Shown here piece by piece: positions 23,616 through 33,595 of a stretch of DNA of 64,000 nucleotides. Made by a program: the position numbers and the translations under genes. The notes under the pieces were generated by a model. The model did no database searches. It saw only the letters and a program-made list of their open reading frames with translations, and was not told the DNA's origin. This DNA is from Monocercomonoides exilis (lineage: Eukaryota > Preaxostyla > Oxymonadida > Polymastigidae), in the NCBI GenBank assembly GCA_001643675.2, contig LSRY02000033.1, positions 682,001 through 746,000 of the forward strand, read 5' to 3'. Numbering within the stretch: position 1 is the stretch's first letter; each line of letters opens with the position of its first letter.

Positions 23616-26600
23616 ATGATTTCCATCCTGCACTTCTTTTTGTGCGCTCTTCCATTTGCATTCACCCAAAATGAAAACAGTTGTTGCGAAAAGGAAATCG
23701 GGAAATGTCTGAATAATCGCAACAACGACAATGCCATTCCATATGATGAACAAAACACTGTAAATTCTCATATTAATCCATTCAAAACTCTCGAAATATG
23801 TAATGTTGGTCGGTGCTTGTGGCTTGACACTCACATTCGAAACTCATCAATGATTCTGTGCAACTCCTCATTGGTGTTGAGCACACTCTCCATCTCTCTC
23901 CATTCGCATCCCTCATTCATCGAAATCGATGACAAATCACAATGCAAAATGGGGGGTGTGGTTCTCCTGCTTGAGCAGCCCAATTCATCACCCTTTGCAT
24001 CTTCTGGGTTTTTGCTGTTTTGCAACGCAACCCTTGCACATGCTGGGCTGGCACATGAATTGTCGAGCAGCCTTGTGTGTGCATCAGGGAACAGCCACAC
24101 CCGCTTCAAGGGTTGCTCTTTTCATGCTCTGTCCCACCCCCACCCTCACCCATTTCTTGTTTGTGGTGCTGCCTCTTCGCTCTCCCTCTCGCACTGTGTG
24201 TTTTCCAACATCACATCCCTTGCCCACACCTCCACCCAGCAACACCCAAACCCATGCTTCAGGAGCTGTGATGCTGCCAGTTGTGTGTGTGATGTGGCAA
24301 CAGACCCGCTTTCCTCCATTTTCCCACTCCATCTCACAAGCCACTCGTTTCGATCCTTCAACAGCTCATTCTCCAGGATCTCGAACAACAAGATCACAAA
24401 CAGAACTGTCATCGAGTCTTCGGATGAGGAGGAGATTGTGTTTGATGATGATGAGTTCGAGGTGAGCGAAACGGCAAATGATGGAGGTGCTATTTATGTT
24501 AACAATGCAAACAGCTTGATCATTGCAAGGTGTAAATTTTCTCATTGCTCTTGCAAAAATCATGGAGGCGCAATAGATGTGATAAATGTTCGAATGTGCA
24601 AAATATATGAAAGCATTATCACAAATTGCAGTGCGGGAGTTGATGCAGGTTCATTTCGTGTTTCTGGCTCGGATAATTTTTTTGCTGAAAACTGCATGTG
24701 CACAGAATGCCATTCAAATAATTATTATGGATGTGTCGGAGTATTCAGCATCAAAACAATTTTTATTTTCTCCAATAACACATTTTCTCATTCATATGCG
24801 TCAAACGATTGCGGTGGACTGTTGATAAGCAACTCTGAAGATGATAACATGATAGTTTCAAACTGTTTATTTTCTCATTTAACTGCTTCATGGTGTGGAA
24901 GTGCTTTTGTATTGCATCAAGGAACATCGAGATTTCCTCCACAAAGCAGGTTTCTGTTTTTCATGAACAACACATGCACAGATCAGTATTCGGGGGCAGA
25001 CTTCGGGTGTGGGGAGGGATGGGACGGGGTGGTGAACTCCACGCACTTTGAGCACTGCTACTCGCTCAGCACAGGCATCCGCAGCTTTGTGTGCACGGCC
25101 GGCTTCCGCCCCTGCACCGCCGGCTACGAGGCCGACTTCATCCGCGCCCCGACCTATTCCACCATCCATGTGGCCCAGCCTGCCCGCGCCTCGGGAGGCG
25201 ACACGCCCCACTGTGGCGAGCTCGGCAGCGAGTGCGCCACCATCGCCCACGCCCTCACCAGACTCGCCCCACCTGCCCCACCTGCCCCACCTGCCCCAGA
25301 TGCCTCAGATGCCCCGCAGCCAATCGCCGTCCTCCCCGGGTCGTACCAAGAGCCGGGCGTGGCAGTGGCCCAGACACACATCCGCATCAGCAGCAAAGAC
25401 CCAGCCAGCCCGGCCGAGGTGCGGTGCAACACCACCGGCGCAGTGCTGTTTGCCACAGCCAGCGGCGCGCTGGAGCTGGCGCAGCTGGTGCTGGTGGCCG
25501 ACTGGGGCGTGTGCCCAGCCACACCGCTGCTGGTGCTGGACGGGGACGAGGGCGCAGTGGCTGTGGCCGAGTGCACCATCACCGGCGCCGGCCACTCGGC
25601 TGCCAACCGGTTCCGCTCGCCGGTTGTTGTGCTGCACAGAGGGGCAGGGCGGATCACCAGATGCACCGTCACAGCGCTGGTGCTGGACAGCGCGAGTGCA
25701 ATCTGGGTCGGGAGGCGCTGCACTGCTGCTGTGGAGTGCACTGTGTGTGCACACATTGTGCGATCCTCGGGGTGCGGGGGAGCCATTGTCCTCGAGGAGG
25801 AGGAGGATGTGGAGGAGGATGGAGACAGCATTGCCAGTGCCAGTGCCAGTGCCAACACAAACGAAGGGGATGCTGCACAAGCGATATCTGGGTGTGTCTT
25901 TGAGGACTGCTGTGCAGAAGGGGATGGGAGTGGCGGCGGGGCAATATGTGCCAGGCTCCGAGGCAGAGGCTGCTTCACAGTGAACGCGTCAGCCAGCTCG
26001 GGGTGCACCCTGCCTCTTGTGCGCCATCACAGCCACAACAGCAACACCACCAGAGCCTCTCATGGCACAAATGGTGGTGATGATGGGAGTGGAGGCGAGG
26101 CACTGTTCAGCAGGTGCAAGAGCAGCGGATATGGCGGGGCGGTGTATCTGGACTTGGCCGAGGGCTTCGGCACACTCCTGCTGGACGGGGTTGTGTTTGG
26201 TGGCTGCGAGGCTGCGCTGGGAGGCGCCAATGTGTTTGTGAACGGGTGCGCCCTCACCCCGGCCAAGATCAGCACCTCCACCTTCTGCTTCCCCTTCGAC
26301 CAATCCTCTGCCGACGACCTCATGGGTGTCGATCGCGCGCTGCCAGAGGTTGCCCCGTTCACCCTCGCAGTGTTTCTTGTCCCGTTCCCAGGCGCTGCTC
26401 ATGTGGCTGGCCAGCCCTCCCGCGCATCCAACACCCCCTTCTGCGGCTTCTCCTTCTTCCCCTGCCTCACCATCCCCCATGCTGCCCGCACCCGCTTCCC
26501 CGCTGCTGACCCTGCCATCCTGCTCGATGAGGGCTTCCAGCTCTGCGAGAGGCTTGCTGCCGATGCACATGCTTGGAGCATCTCGTGTGTGCGCAAAGGG

Positions 26601-29600
26601 ATGGAGGTGCCTGTTGGTGCGCCTCCGGGCTTTTCGTCGCCCTCGCTCGTCGCAGTCAGCACCGAGGCAGCCATCGCAGACATCCGCTTTGCTGTGCCGG
26701 CCTCGCTCGGCTCAGCCACAGCCCTGGTCGAGGTGGCAGGGGCTGGCAGCCTGCGGATGGCCAGCTGCAGCGCTGTGCACAAGCACGACGGAGCCACAGC
26801 ACCTGGCGATGGCAGCGAGGAGCAGCTGACCTTCGCGCTGATCGCTGTTCGCTCGGGGAGGCTGGTGCTGAGCGAGTTCGAAACACTGGGCGAGGTGGCA
26901 AACACCATGTTTTCGCTGATGGAGTGCACAGGGAGCAGCAGCGTGGTGGAGTGCAGCGGGTGTGTGATTGGGGGCGGGGAGAAGGGGAGCGGAGACGGGG
27001 GGTGTGTGAAGATGGCTGGGGTCGGAGGAGGCAGTGCAAGGCTGGAGATGGAGAACTGCACAGTGGCGAGGTGCAGCGCCAGAGGCAGCGAGGCCAGAGG
27101 AGGCGGCGTTGCAGCCGAGCTGGCAGCCGGGGCAGTCCTGCTGATAAACGGCTCGACCTTCGAGGACTGCGCTGCCGCCGCTGCTGCTGCTGCGGCTGGC
27201 GGAGGCCAGGCACAGACCCGTGGCCTGGGCGGCGCGGTGTTCGTGGGGGAGGCAGATGCCGCCAGGCTGTTTGCCCTCGAGCACGTGGTGTTTGCCAGAT
27301 GCGATGCGTGGAAGGGCAGAAAGGTGTTTGTGTCCGCCACCGTGCTGTCCGCAGTGGCTGATGCCGCCCATTTCAACTGGGCCATGACCAGCGCCGACCT
27401 CAGCACCCTCGACGAGCTCGGCGGATTCGAGCTGGCCACAGCCGATCCCAGCCGCCCCATCCCGCTTGCCGTGTATTTCTGGACCAACATCACCACCCAC
27501 GTGTTTGTCGACGGAGACACAGGCTTCGACTTCAGTGCATGCGGGCACTCTGCTGCTCCCTGCCTGACCATCCCTCACGCCCTTTCCCTCAGGCTCACCC
27601 CGCTTCCCCTCCCCTCCTCCACCCTCTCCATCGCCTCCCACTCCTCCATCTCCGAGCCTCTCCTCCTCCTCCTCCCCCCTGCCCCCACCTCCCCCTCGCC
27701 CACCTCCCTCCCGTCTCTTCGCCTCCACGGCTGCACCCCAGACACCCCGGTCCACGTCTCCGATCCCACACCCAGCCAATCCGACGCCTTCCTCGCCTCT
27801 TCTGTCGACCTCGCCATCGACGCCATCTCCTTCCTCCTCCCTTCTGCTTTCCCCCACCACTCCTCCTTCATCCTGACATCTGCCCCAGACGCTGCTCTCC
27901 TTTTGCAGTGCTGCTCCTTCTCCATGCTCACCCCCCAAACACCCCTTGCCTATGTGATCGTGCTGGCAGCACAAGGGCGTGTCTCTCTCGACCACTGCAC
28001 CCTCGCCTCCGTGTCCTTGTCGCGCCCTTTCCTCGAAATAAATGATGCATCCACTTCTGCGACACTCACATCCCTCTCGGTCTCCTCCTCTTTGCTCGCT
28101 GGCACTCCCCTCGTGTCCATCTATCCACCTGCTCTGGCTGCTTCGACTGGCTTGGCTGGCTTGGCTGGCTTGGCTGCCCCAGACCCCAGGACAGCCATCG
28201 TTCTGGACTCTGCCAACATCACCAACATCGTGCGCACAGGCAACGGGCCGGCTCTGGTGTGTGCAGAGAGGGGATGTGCCATCGACTGTGCTGCCGAGGC
28301 GTGTGTGCTCACCAGCTGCGTGAGCGAAGAGTCTGCCGAGGGCGGAGCCGCAATGGTGTGCCTCGACTGCGACAAGTCGCAGCTGCGCGTGTCTGCCTGC
28401 ATCCTCACCCAGTGCATCTGCTCCCGCACAGCCGGCAGGGGCGGCGGCCTCTTCCTCGACTGCTCCCGCCCTGCTGGCGCTCCTCCCATCCCCCTCTCCA
28501 TCCTCAACCTCCGCTTCGCCCTCAACGACGCCTTCAGAGGAAAGGACCTCTTTCTCCGGTGCTCCTCCATCCCTGCCCAGATCAACGAGTCCCTCTTTTC
28601 CCTCGACTTCACCCAGCCCTCTCTCGCCACCAACACCTCCATCTGCGGCTCCGACTCCTCCCACACCGACCCCGACCTCGATGTCGACCTCGATGTCGAC
28701 CTCCTCCCCTTCATCACCTTCTACCGCGCCCACCAGATATTCGTCGACCAGGACACCGGCTCCTCTGCCCGCCAGTGCGGCTCCCTGCTTGCCCCCTGCG
28801 CCTCCCTCTCCACAGCCGTCCTCCACATCGCCCCTTCCATCGGCAACATCCTCTGGATCTGCTCCTCCTCCTCCTTCGACGCCCCGACCTCCCTTGCTGA
28901 CATCCGCGTCGAGTCTGTCTCTGCGAGTCTTGTCCCTGTGCACTTCGCCACCCCCATCCCCATTTCTTCTGATCTGTCTTCAGACCGCTCTGCTGTTGTC
29001 GCCTTTCTCAACACCTGCATCCTCACCCACTGCCACTTCTCCTTCCACTCCTCCTTCGCATCTGCCCACTCCTCCCTCTTCTCCCTCCTCGACGGATCCC
29101 TCGCTGTGTCCTCCTCCCTCTTTTCCGCAGCCGACCAGCCTGTCCGCCTCAACTCCACCCTCCTTTGTGCTTCCCGAGGCACCCTTCGCCTCTCCAACAT
29201 ATCTGTCCATTCCCTCCACCTCGCCTGCCCTGCTCTTCGTGCTCTCCCCGCTTCCTCCCTCTTCCTCTCCCACGCCAACCTCTCTGCCCTCAGTGCTGCC
29301 TCCCCTGTGCTCCTGCTCGACGATGGCTCCAGCTGCTCCATCGACCATCTCATCGCCACAGATCTTGCTGTCACAACGGGCAGTGTTGTTCTTCTCAATC
29401 CCCTGGCCAATCCCCCTTCTTCTTCTTCTTCTTTAGAATCAGATCAGCCAGAAGGCTCCTTCAGCATGATGCACTCCGTCTTCACTGCCATCTCGCTCAC
29501 CCAGCTCGGCTGCAGCGTGTGCCAGTGCAACCCCACCACAGCTCCAGTCTATCTCGCAAACTGCACCATCGCCCAGAGCGGCGCTCCCTCTGCCCTTGGG

Positions 29601-31796
29601 CGTGCAGCCCTGTTCTCCCATTGCCCTTCAGTCACACTCGAGGCCTGCTCAATAAATGGAGGCGCCCCCCAGCCGCCACAAGCCTTCACCAGCAACTCAC
29701 CAGACACCAGCAACAGCAGCAGCAGCAGCAGAGTGACCATTGAGCCAGATGCATCAGATGCACCTGGGGAACCAGAGAGTGTCTGCGAATGGAATGCCTC
29801 TCTCATCCACTGCCAGAGCACCGCAGCTGTCCTCAAAGACACAACCATCTCTGGCGCACAGCTGGGCGCACTCTCTGCAGCTGCCGGCAGCATCCGTGTC
29901 GACCGCTGCGAGTTCGCCAACAACAGCCCCGCCATCCCCAATTACCCCTCTGCCCGCCGCAACATCATCTGCTCCGATGCCTGCACCCTCACCATCCCCT
30001 CCCTCTGGCCTGGCGACCCCTTCCTCCCCGCCTCCTCCCTGTGGCTCCTCAACCGCGGATGCACCCTCCACGGCATCCCCGCTCACCACCCTTCCCCGCT
30101 CTTCGTCCCTGTGCTCCACAGCGTGCAAGCCAACCACACACCTGACGCCATGGCTCTCACGTTCAGCGGACTGCTCCTCGCTCCCTGCAATCTGTCCTTC
30201 GCTGTTGTGAAGAGCAACGGCGAAGAGAAGGAGATCGAGAAGCACAACTTCGATCCCGACGGGTTCCTGTCGGAAACAGAAGCCGAAGGGAGCGTGGCAA
30301 AGGACCTCGTCAGCAGCTGCGGAGATGAGATAGAGGTGAGTGTGTGCATTCTGTTTGGGGATGCAGATCGCCCTTCTTCGACCGATTCCTTCATCCTGAA
30401 GAACAGAAGCGTGCCCAAGGCAAATGGAGACGAAAGGGTTGTTGAGGGAGGAAAAGAAGAGAAATCTTATTGGCTGTTGGTTGTGATTGTGCTTGTTGTG
30501 ATGTTCTTGATTGTTTTCATTGGATTTATTTTGTTTGTAATTCGATGGAGAAAGCAAAAGAGAAGAACAGAAGAGTTGGAAGTGATTGTGGAAGACACAG
30601 TGAGGAAGGATCCGAAGGCGTTTGAGATGGTGACGATGGAGATGTCTCCCGAGGAGCAGTGGAGGAGAGCAGAGAGGGAGGCAGAGAAGAAGAATGAAGA
30701 GAGGATCAAGAAGAGGGTGTATGCGAAAAGCTTGGGTCATTCAGAGTCATCTGAGCATTTGTTGAGCGAGAGTGGCTCCACTGAATATATATTGGGGAAA
30801 GACTCAGACAAGATCCCCGAATGGGTGCTGGAGAAGGTTGATGATGAAGAAGAGGTGAGAAAGAGATCTCCTTCACCATCCATCTCATCCACTTCAACCA
30901 CAGACACATCAGACACAGAATCCACGTTTGTTCGGGGGGAGGATCTGTGCCCCACCACATCGTCCATGTCGAATCTGGTGGATGCCATGGCCTGCTCCTC
31001 GCCTCACGAGAAGCTGATTGTGGATCTGAGGGATTCGATGTTCATGCTGCTGCATGGGAGGAACAAGACAAAGGAGATGGCGATCGGCACTCTCCAGGAG
31101 CGGCAGATGACAGCTGCCCAGATCCTGTTCTGGGTGGCCAACCTCGCCCTCCACTCCTTCGACGAAATGGAAAATCCTCTTTCTTCTCTTGCCAACCTCA
31201 GCCCCCACATCGTGCTGTTCTCCGAGCACATGGTCATCTGCATTGCTCTCCACTCCGATTGCTCTTCTTCAGATTCTGATTCATCCTCCATCTCTTCGTC
31301 AACTGTTGTCACATCAACAAGTGATGATGATAGAGACTCTCTGCCCTCGTCTGCCTTTGAAGACGAGGACGATTACAAGAAAGAGTGTCTGAGGTGGAAG
31401 GCGCCGGAGCTGCTGAGCGGCGCAAAGAGCCACGCGACAAAGAAGACTGTGGTGTTCTCCATCGGGATGATGGTGTGGGAGTGCCTCACGCTCCAGATCC
31501 CGTTCGCAGAGTACGAGGCCGAAGCAGCCGGCCGCAAGATCTCAAACGGAGAGAGGCCAGCCCCCTGCACCTCCCACGACATCCCCCTCGCCCACACTGC
31601 CTGCGCCGCAACCTCCCAGCAGCCCCACGCCAGGCCCACCCTCCTCGACCTCAAGAAGGCCTTCATCGCCCTCTTTCCGCCTGCCTCTGCCATGATCACC
31701 GCCTCCGACGCAATCGACCTCCTCGACCCCGCTGCCGTCCCTCCTCCCTCTGCTTTGCCGGCCTCTGCTGTCTCCCAGGCACTCACCTCGTTCTGA
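23616..31796 (+). CDS. Giant beta-helix type I membrane protein with pseudokinase-like tail (left, intact copy)
   Basis: An uninterrupted frame of about 2,726 residues starts at the ATG before a signal peptide (MISILHFFLCALPFAFTQ). The extracellular part is rich in short beta-helix-like units such as GGAIYVNNANSLIIARCKFS. At least four blocks carry a marker of the form CG....PC.T(I/L)..A, near residues 533, 943, 1309 and 1721 (for example CGHSAAPCLTIPHAL). A single transmembrane helix lies at about 2284-2310 (YWLLVVIVLVVMFLIVFIGF), followed by RWRKQKRR. The ~415-residue cytoplasmic region ends in kinase C-lobe-like sequence: LRWKAPELL and VVFSIGMMVWECLTLQIPFAEYE. A glycine loop, a VAIK lysine and HRD/DFG motifs were not found, so it is probably a pseudokinase. 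The design suggests a surface adhesin or receptor. GC content rises abruptly from about 24,970. Confidence 0.9.
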   Translation: MISILHFFLCALPFAFTQNENSCCEKEIGKCLNNRNNDNAIPYDEQNTVNSHINPFKTLEICNVGRCLWLDTHIRNSSMILCNSSLVLSTLSISLHSHPSFIEIDDKSQCKMGGVVLLLEQPNSSPFASSGFLLFCNATLAHAGLAHELSSSLVCASGNSHTRFKGCSFHALSHPHPHPFLVCGAASSLSLSHCVFSNITSLAHTSTQQHPNPCFRSCDAASCVCDVATDPLSSIFPLHLTSHSFRSFNSSFSRISNNKITNRTVIESSDEEEIVFDDDEFEVSETANDGGAIYVNNANSLIIARCKFSHCSCKNHGGAIDVINVRMCKIYESIITNCSAGVDAGSFRVSGSDNFFAENCMCTECHSNNYYGCVGVFSIKTIFIFSNNTFSHSYASNDCGGLLISNSEDDNMIVSNCLFSHLTASWCGSAFVLHQGTSRFPPQSRFLFFMNNTCTDQYSGADFGCGEGWDGVVNSTHFEHCYSLSTGIRSFVCTAGFRPCTAGYEADFIRAPTYSTIHVAQPARASGGDTPHCGELGSECATIAHALTRLAPPAPPAPPAPDASDAPQPIAVLPGSYQEPGVAVAQTHIRISSKDPASPAEVRCNTTGAVLFATASGALELAQLVLVADWGVCPATPLLVLDGDEGAVAVAECTITGAGHSAANRFRSPVVVLHRGAGRITRCTVTALVLDSASAIWVGRRCTAAVECTVCAHIVRSSGCGGAIVLEEEEDVEEDGDSIASASASANTNEGDAAQAISGCVFEDCCAEGDGSGGGAICARLRGRGCFTVNASASSGCTLPLVRHHSHNSNTTRASHGTNGGDDGSGGEALFSRCKSSGYGGAVYLDLAEGFGTLLLDGVVFGGCEAALGGANVFVNGCALTPAKISTSTFCFPFDQSSADDLMGVDRALPEVAPFTLAVFLVPFPGAAHVAGQPSRASNTPFCGFSFFPCLTIPHAARTRFPAADPAILLDEGFQLCERLAADAHAWSISCVRKGMEVPVGAPPGFSSPSLVAVSTEAAIADIRFAVPASLGSATALVEVAGAGSLRMASCSAVHKHDGATAPGDGSEEQLTFALIAVRSGRLVLSEFETLGEVANTMFSLMECTGSSSVVECSGCVIGGGEKGSGDGGCVKMAGVGGGSARLEMENCTVARCSARGSEARGGGVAAELAAGAVLLINGSTFEDCAAAAAAAAAGGGQAQTRGLGGAVFVGEADAARLFALEHVVFARCDAWKGRKVFVSATVLSAVADAAHFNWAMTSADLSTLDELGGFELATADPSRPIPLAVYFWTNITTHVFVDGDTGFDFSACGHSAAPCLTIPHALSLRLTPLPLPSSTLSIASHSSISEPLLLLLPPAPTSPSPTSLPSLRLHGCTPDTPVHVSDPTPSQSDAFLASSVDLAIDAISFLLPSAFPHHSSFILTSAPDAALLLQCCSFSMLTPQTPLAYVIVLAAQGRVSLDHCTLASVSLSRPFLEINDASTSATLTSLSVSSSLLAGTPLVSIYPPALAASTGLAGLAGLAAPDPRTAIVLDSANITNIVRTGNGPALVCAERGCAIDCAAEACVLTSCVSEESAEGGAAMVCLDCDKSQLRVSACILTQCICSRTAGRGGGLFLDCSRPAGAPPIPLSILNLRFALNDAFRGKDLFLRCSSIPAQINESLFSLDFTQPSLATNTSICGSDSSHTDPDLDVDLDVDLLPFITFYRAHQIFVDQDTGSSARQCGSLLAPCASLSTAVLHIAPSIGNILWICSSSSFDAPTSLADIRVESVSASLVPVHFATPIPISSDLSSDRSAVVAFLNTCILTHCHFSFHSSFASAHSSLFSLLDGSLAVSSSLFSAADQPVRLNSTLLCASRGTLRLSNISVHSLHLACPALRALPASSLFLSHANLSALSAASPVLLLDDGSSCSIDHLIATDLAVTTGSVVLLNPLANPPSSSSSLESDQPEGSFSMMHSVFTAISLTQLGCSVCQCNPTTAPVYLANCTIAQSGAPSALGRAALFSHCPSVTLEACSINGGAPQPPQAFTSNSPDTSNSSSSSRVTIEPDASDAPGEPESVCEWNASLIHCQSTAAVLKDTTISGAQLGALSAAAGSIRVDRCEFANNSPAIPNYPSARRNIICSDACTLTIPSLWPGDPFLPASSLWLLNRGCTLHGIPAHHPSPLFVPVLHSVQANHTPDAMALTFSGLLLAPCNLSFAVVKSNGEEKEIEKHNFDPDGFLSETEAEGSVAKDLVSSCGDEIEVSVCILFGDADRPSSTDSFILKNRSVPKANGDERVVEGGKEEKSYWLLVVIVLVVMFLIVFIGFILFVIRWRKQKRRTEELEVIVEDTVRKDPKAFEMVTMEMSPEEQWRRAEREAEKKNEERIKKRVYAKSLGHSESSEHLLSESGSTEYILGKDSDKIPEWVLEKVDDEEEVRKRSPSPSISSTSTTDTSDTESTFVRGEDLCPTTSSMSNLVDAMACSSPHEKLIVDLRDSMFMLLHGRNKTKEMAIGTLQERQMTAAQILFWVANLALHSFDEMENPLSSLANLSPHIVLFSEHMVICIALHSDCSSSDSDSSSISSSTVVTSTSDDDRDSLPSSAFEDEDDYKKECLRWKAPELLSGAKSHATKKTVVFSIGMMVWECLTLQIPFAEYEAEAAGRKISNGERPAPCTSHDIPLAHTACAATSQQPHARPTLLDLKKAFIALFPPASAMITASDAIDLLDPAAVPPPSALPASAVSQALTSF
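24799..24899 (+). other. Hyperdivergent patch of the left gene copy
   Basis: Within otherwise identical arms, this ~100-bp stretch differs from its partner (41526-41626 in reverse complement) at roughly 40% of bases by eye. It encodes about 34 residues, SNDCGGLLISNSEDDNMIVS and onward here, against TYDTGGILLSNINNNSTIIT and onward in the other copy. Frame and the beta-helix pattern are preserved, and flanking bases on both sides are identical. Confidence 0.85.
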
Positions 31797-32839
31797 CTGG
31801 CTCCCTCCTGCATCCCTTGATGAAAGAGGGAAAAAAGAAAAAAACAAAAATAAAGGAGGGGAATGGAAAGAAATGAGGAAAGAAGCATCTGAAACAGTTG
31901 TTTTTATTATTATTTATCTTTTTTGTGGCATCCTCAGCGATGCGAGTTTTTCGTGTTTGTGTTGCGTTCCCAGGCCAGCAGCATCGCCACTTCGCTTCTG
32001 CGCACCTCCCTCCAGACAACGTGTGATCTCACAATCACCCTGTCTTTTCCGCGTTTATTTTTGTGTTTTTGTGTTTTTGTGTTTTTGTTTTGCTGGCCAA
32101 CCTTTTTCGTTTTCGACGGGGTGCAGATGCGCAGATTCTGCCAAAATATTTATGAAAATTATTTTTTTCCCTCCTCAGTTCGTGGAAATCAACAAACATG
32201 CAGAAATCTTTTTGTTTTGTTTTTTCTTTTCCCTGGTGTCTTGGCAGGAGTTTCGATCCATTTCAAGGCTGCTGTGTGAGAAAGGCAAATAGCATTCATA
32301 ACTGCATGTGTGCATGCGTGCATATGCAAAGACACAAAGGAATGGAGCTGGCTCACAAATCCTGTTTCAAAGAACAATGTGCTTCCGGCTCCAACAAACA
32401 CATCGCACTCGATGGCGGGAGTTCTCACCACGCAAGCATCCTTTCGCTTTTTCCACCCCGAGCCCTTCGCCTGCTCCGACAGCAACAGAACCAGGAACAC
32501 AGCTGACATTTATCTGTTCTGGTCTGTGCGCCAGCTCGGCAATCAGATGCTTCGGGGATTGTGCTCGCACCTTCCTCGTTTTGTGCTTGTTGAACGCGAG
32601 GTCAACCGATTTTGATTCAATGATAACAGCAACGCTGCAGCGATGCAAAAGCCAATTAATCATCATCACAATGAAAAATGATAATTTGTTCTGAAGACAC
32701 ACACATGCACATGCACACATTTCGGTGGGGATAAAAGAGCTTCATCAGAATATTTTCTCTTTCATTTTCTTGCACTTAGAATGCTTTCATTTGCTCATTT
32801 CCAACAAAAGCAGTGGGATTGTCTTTCTTATCCTGTTTT
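31797..32839. other. 3' flank of the left surface-protein gene, inside the repeat arm
   Basis: About 1 kb downstream of the stop is duplicated in both arms. It contains a GTGTTTTT micro-repeat near 32060-32090 and open frames on both strands: a minus-strand frame at 32367-32720 of 117 codons, and plus-strand frames of 100-139 codons at 31873-32506. None shows a recognisable motif or clear coding preference, and identity between arms gives no test for coding because the whole arm is identical. Confidence 0.5.
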
Positions 32840-33595
32840 TTCAGCAGAAGAGAACGTGCAATGTGGCAAATCCTAAAAAAAAATATAAAACAGGAATTCA
32901 TGAAGAAAAAACGCAAACAAAATATGAAAAGCGATTTATTGTCCTCTTTCATTTAATTTTTTTGGATAAAAGATCTTGAGATTTTGGATGCTGAATATCA
33001 GGAACGCTTTCCCAGTGAGAAGGCATTGCAACTTCTTTCATGTTGCACTTGAAACAATTTTTGGTCTGACTGTTCTTTTCAAGGAGCTTCTGGAGGAACA
33101 GTGTGCGGTCGACTCTTCCAAAGCACCTGAAAAGGCTCTGATAATCTTTTAAAACTGTATTTCAGAAAATGAGGTTGATCAACTTGAAAAAAACGTAATT
33201 AATAAAGAAGATTTTTAAAATTATTTTTTACAGAAGCTTCATCAAACAAAAGCTTGCACAAAATTCAGACAGATCTGAAAAGAATGGTAGCATTAAGCAA
33301 AGGGATTTTACATAAAAGAACTGACATGACACATTGCATTCTTGGAAATCTTTTTCGTCATTTGTTGTTTGAATTCTTTTTGAAAGGATTTTTTAATCAT
33401 GACAAAAAAGAAAATGATTTTAGTTAAAAACTTATTTTTTTCAAGAAAACATAGAGCAAACTTTGTTCTAAACACAAAGAAATTATCATTCTGAATTTGT
33501 ATGTCTCATGTTTCAATATATTTAATTCTTTTCACCTCTTTTTTATTCTCTTATTTAATAAAACAAAAATTCCTCTTCATTTTCCAGTTTCCAAC
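32840..33595. other. Unique central spacer of the inverted repeat
   Basis: 756 bp of AT-rich sequence present once only. It contains no frame of useful length and no recognisable transposase or RNA gene. GTTTG-type intron-like words are absent. Confidence 0.75.

Larger units (their letters stand above)
23471..32839 (+). repeat. Left arm of ~9.37-kb inverted repeat
   Basis: Reading 33596-42956 in reverse complement reproduces this interval almost base for base. The inner limit is sharp: after TATCCTGTTTT (32839) the left continues TTCAGC while the right arm diverges. The outer limit is about 23471, where TTTTTTGCGTTGTGATG on the left faces TTTTTTGCATTGTGATG on the right. Coordinate sums of paired sites (66435 at the centre, 66425 at the gene start) show a net difference of only 10 bases: one +1 in a T run, one 9-bp indel and two -1 events in the right arm. 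The arm carries the complete surface-protein gene, its 5' flank and about 1 kb of 3' flank. Confidence 0.97.

Noticed and set aside
26712-28943. 743-codon minus-strand frame antisense to the left surface gene, and its mirror frames at 37484-39713 in the right arm
   Set aside because: These are shadows of a long GC-rich gene: the sense frame has signal peptide, membrane helix and domain motifs, while the antisense translation is low-complexity G/E/R-rich with no motifs.
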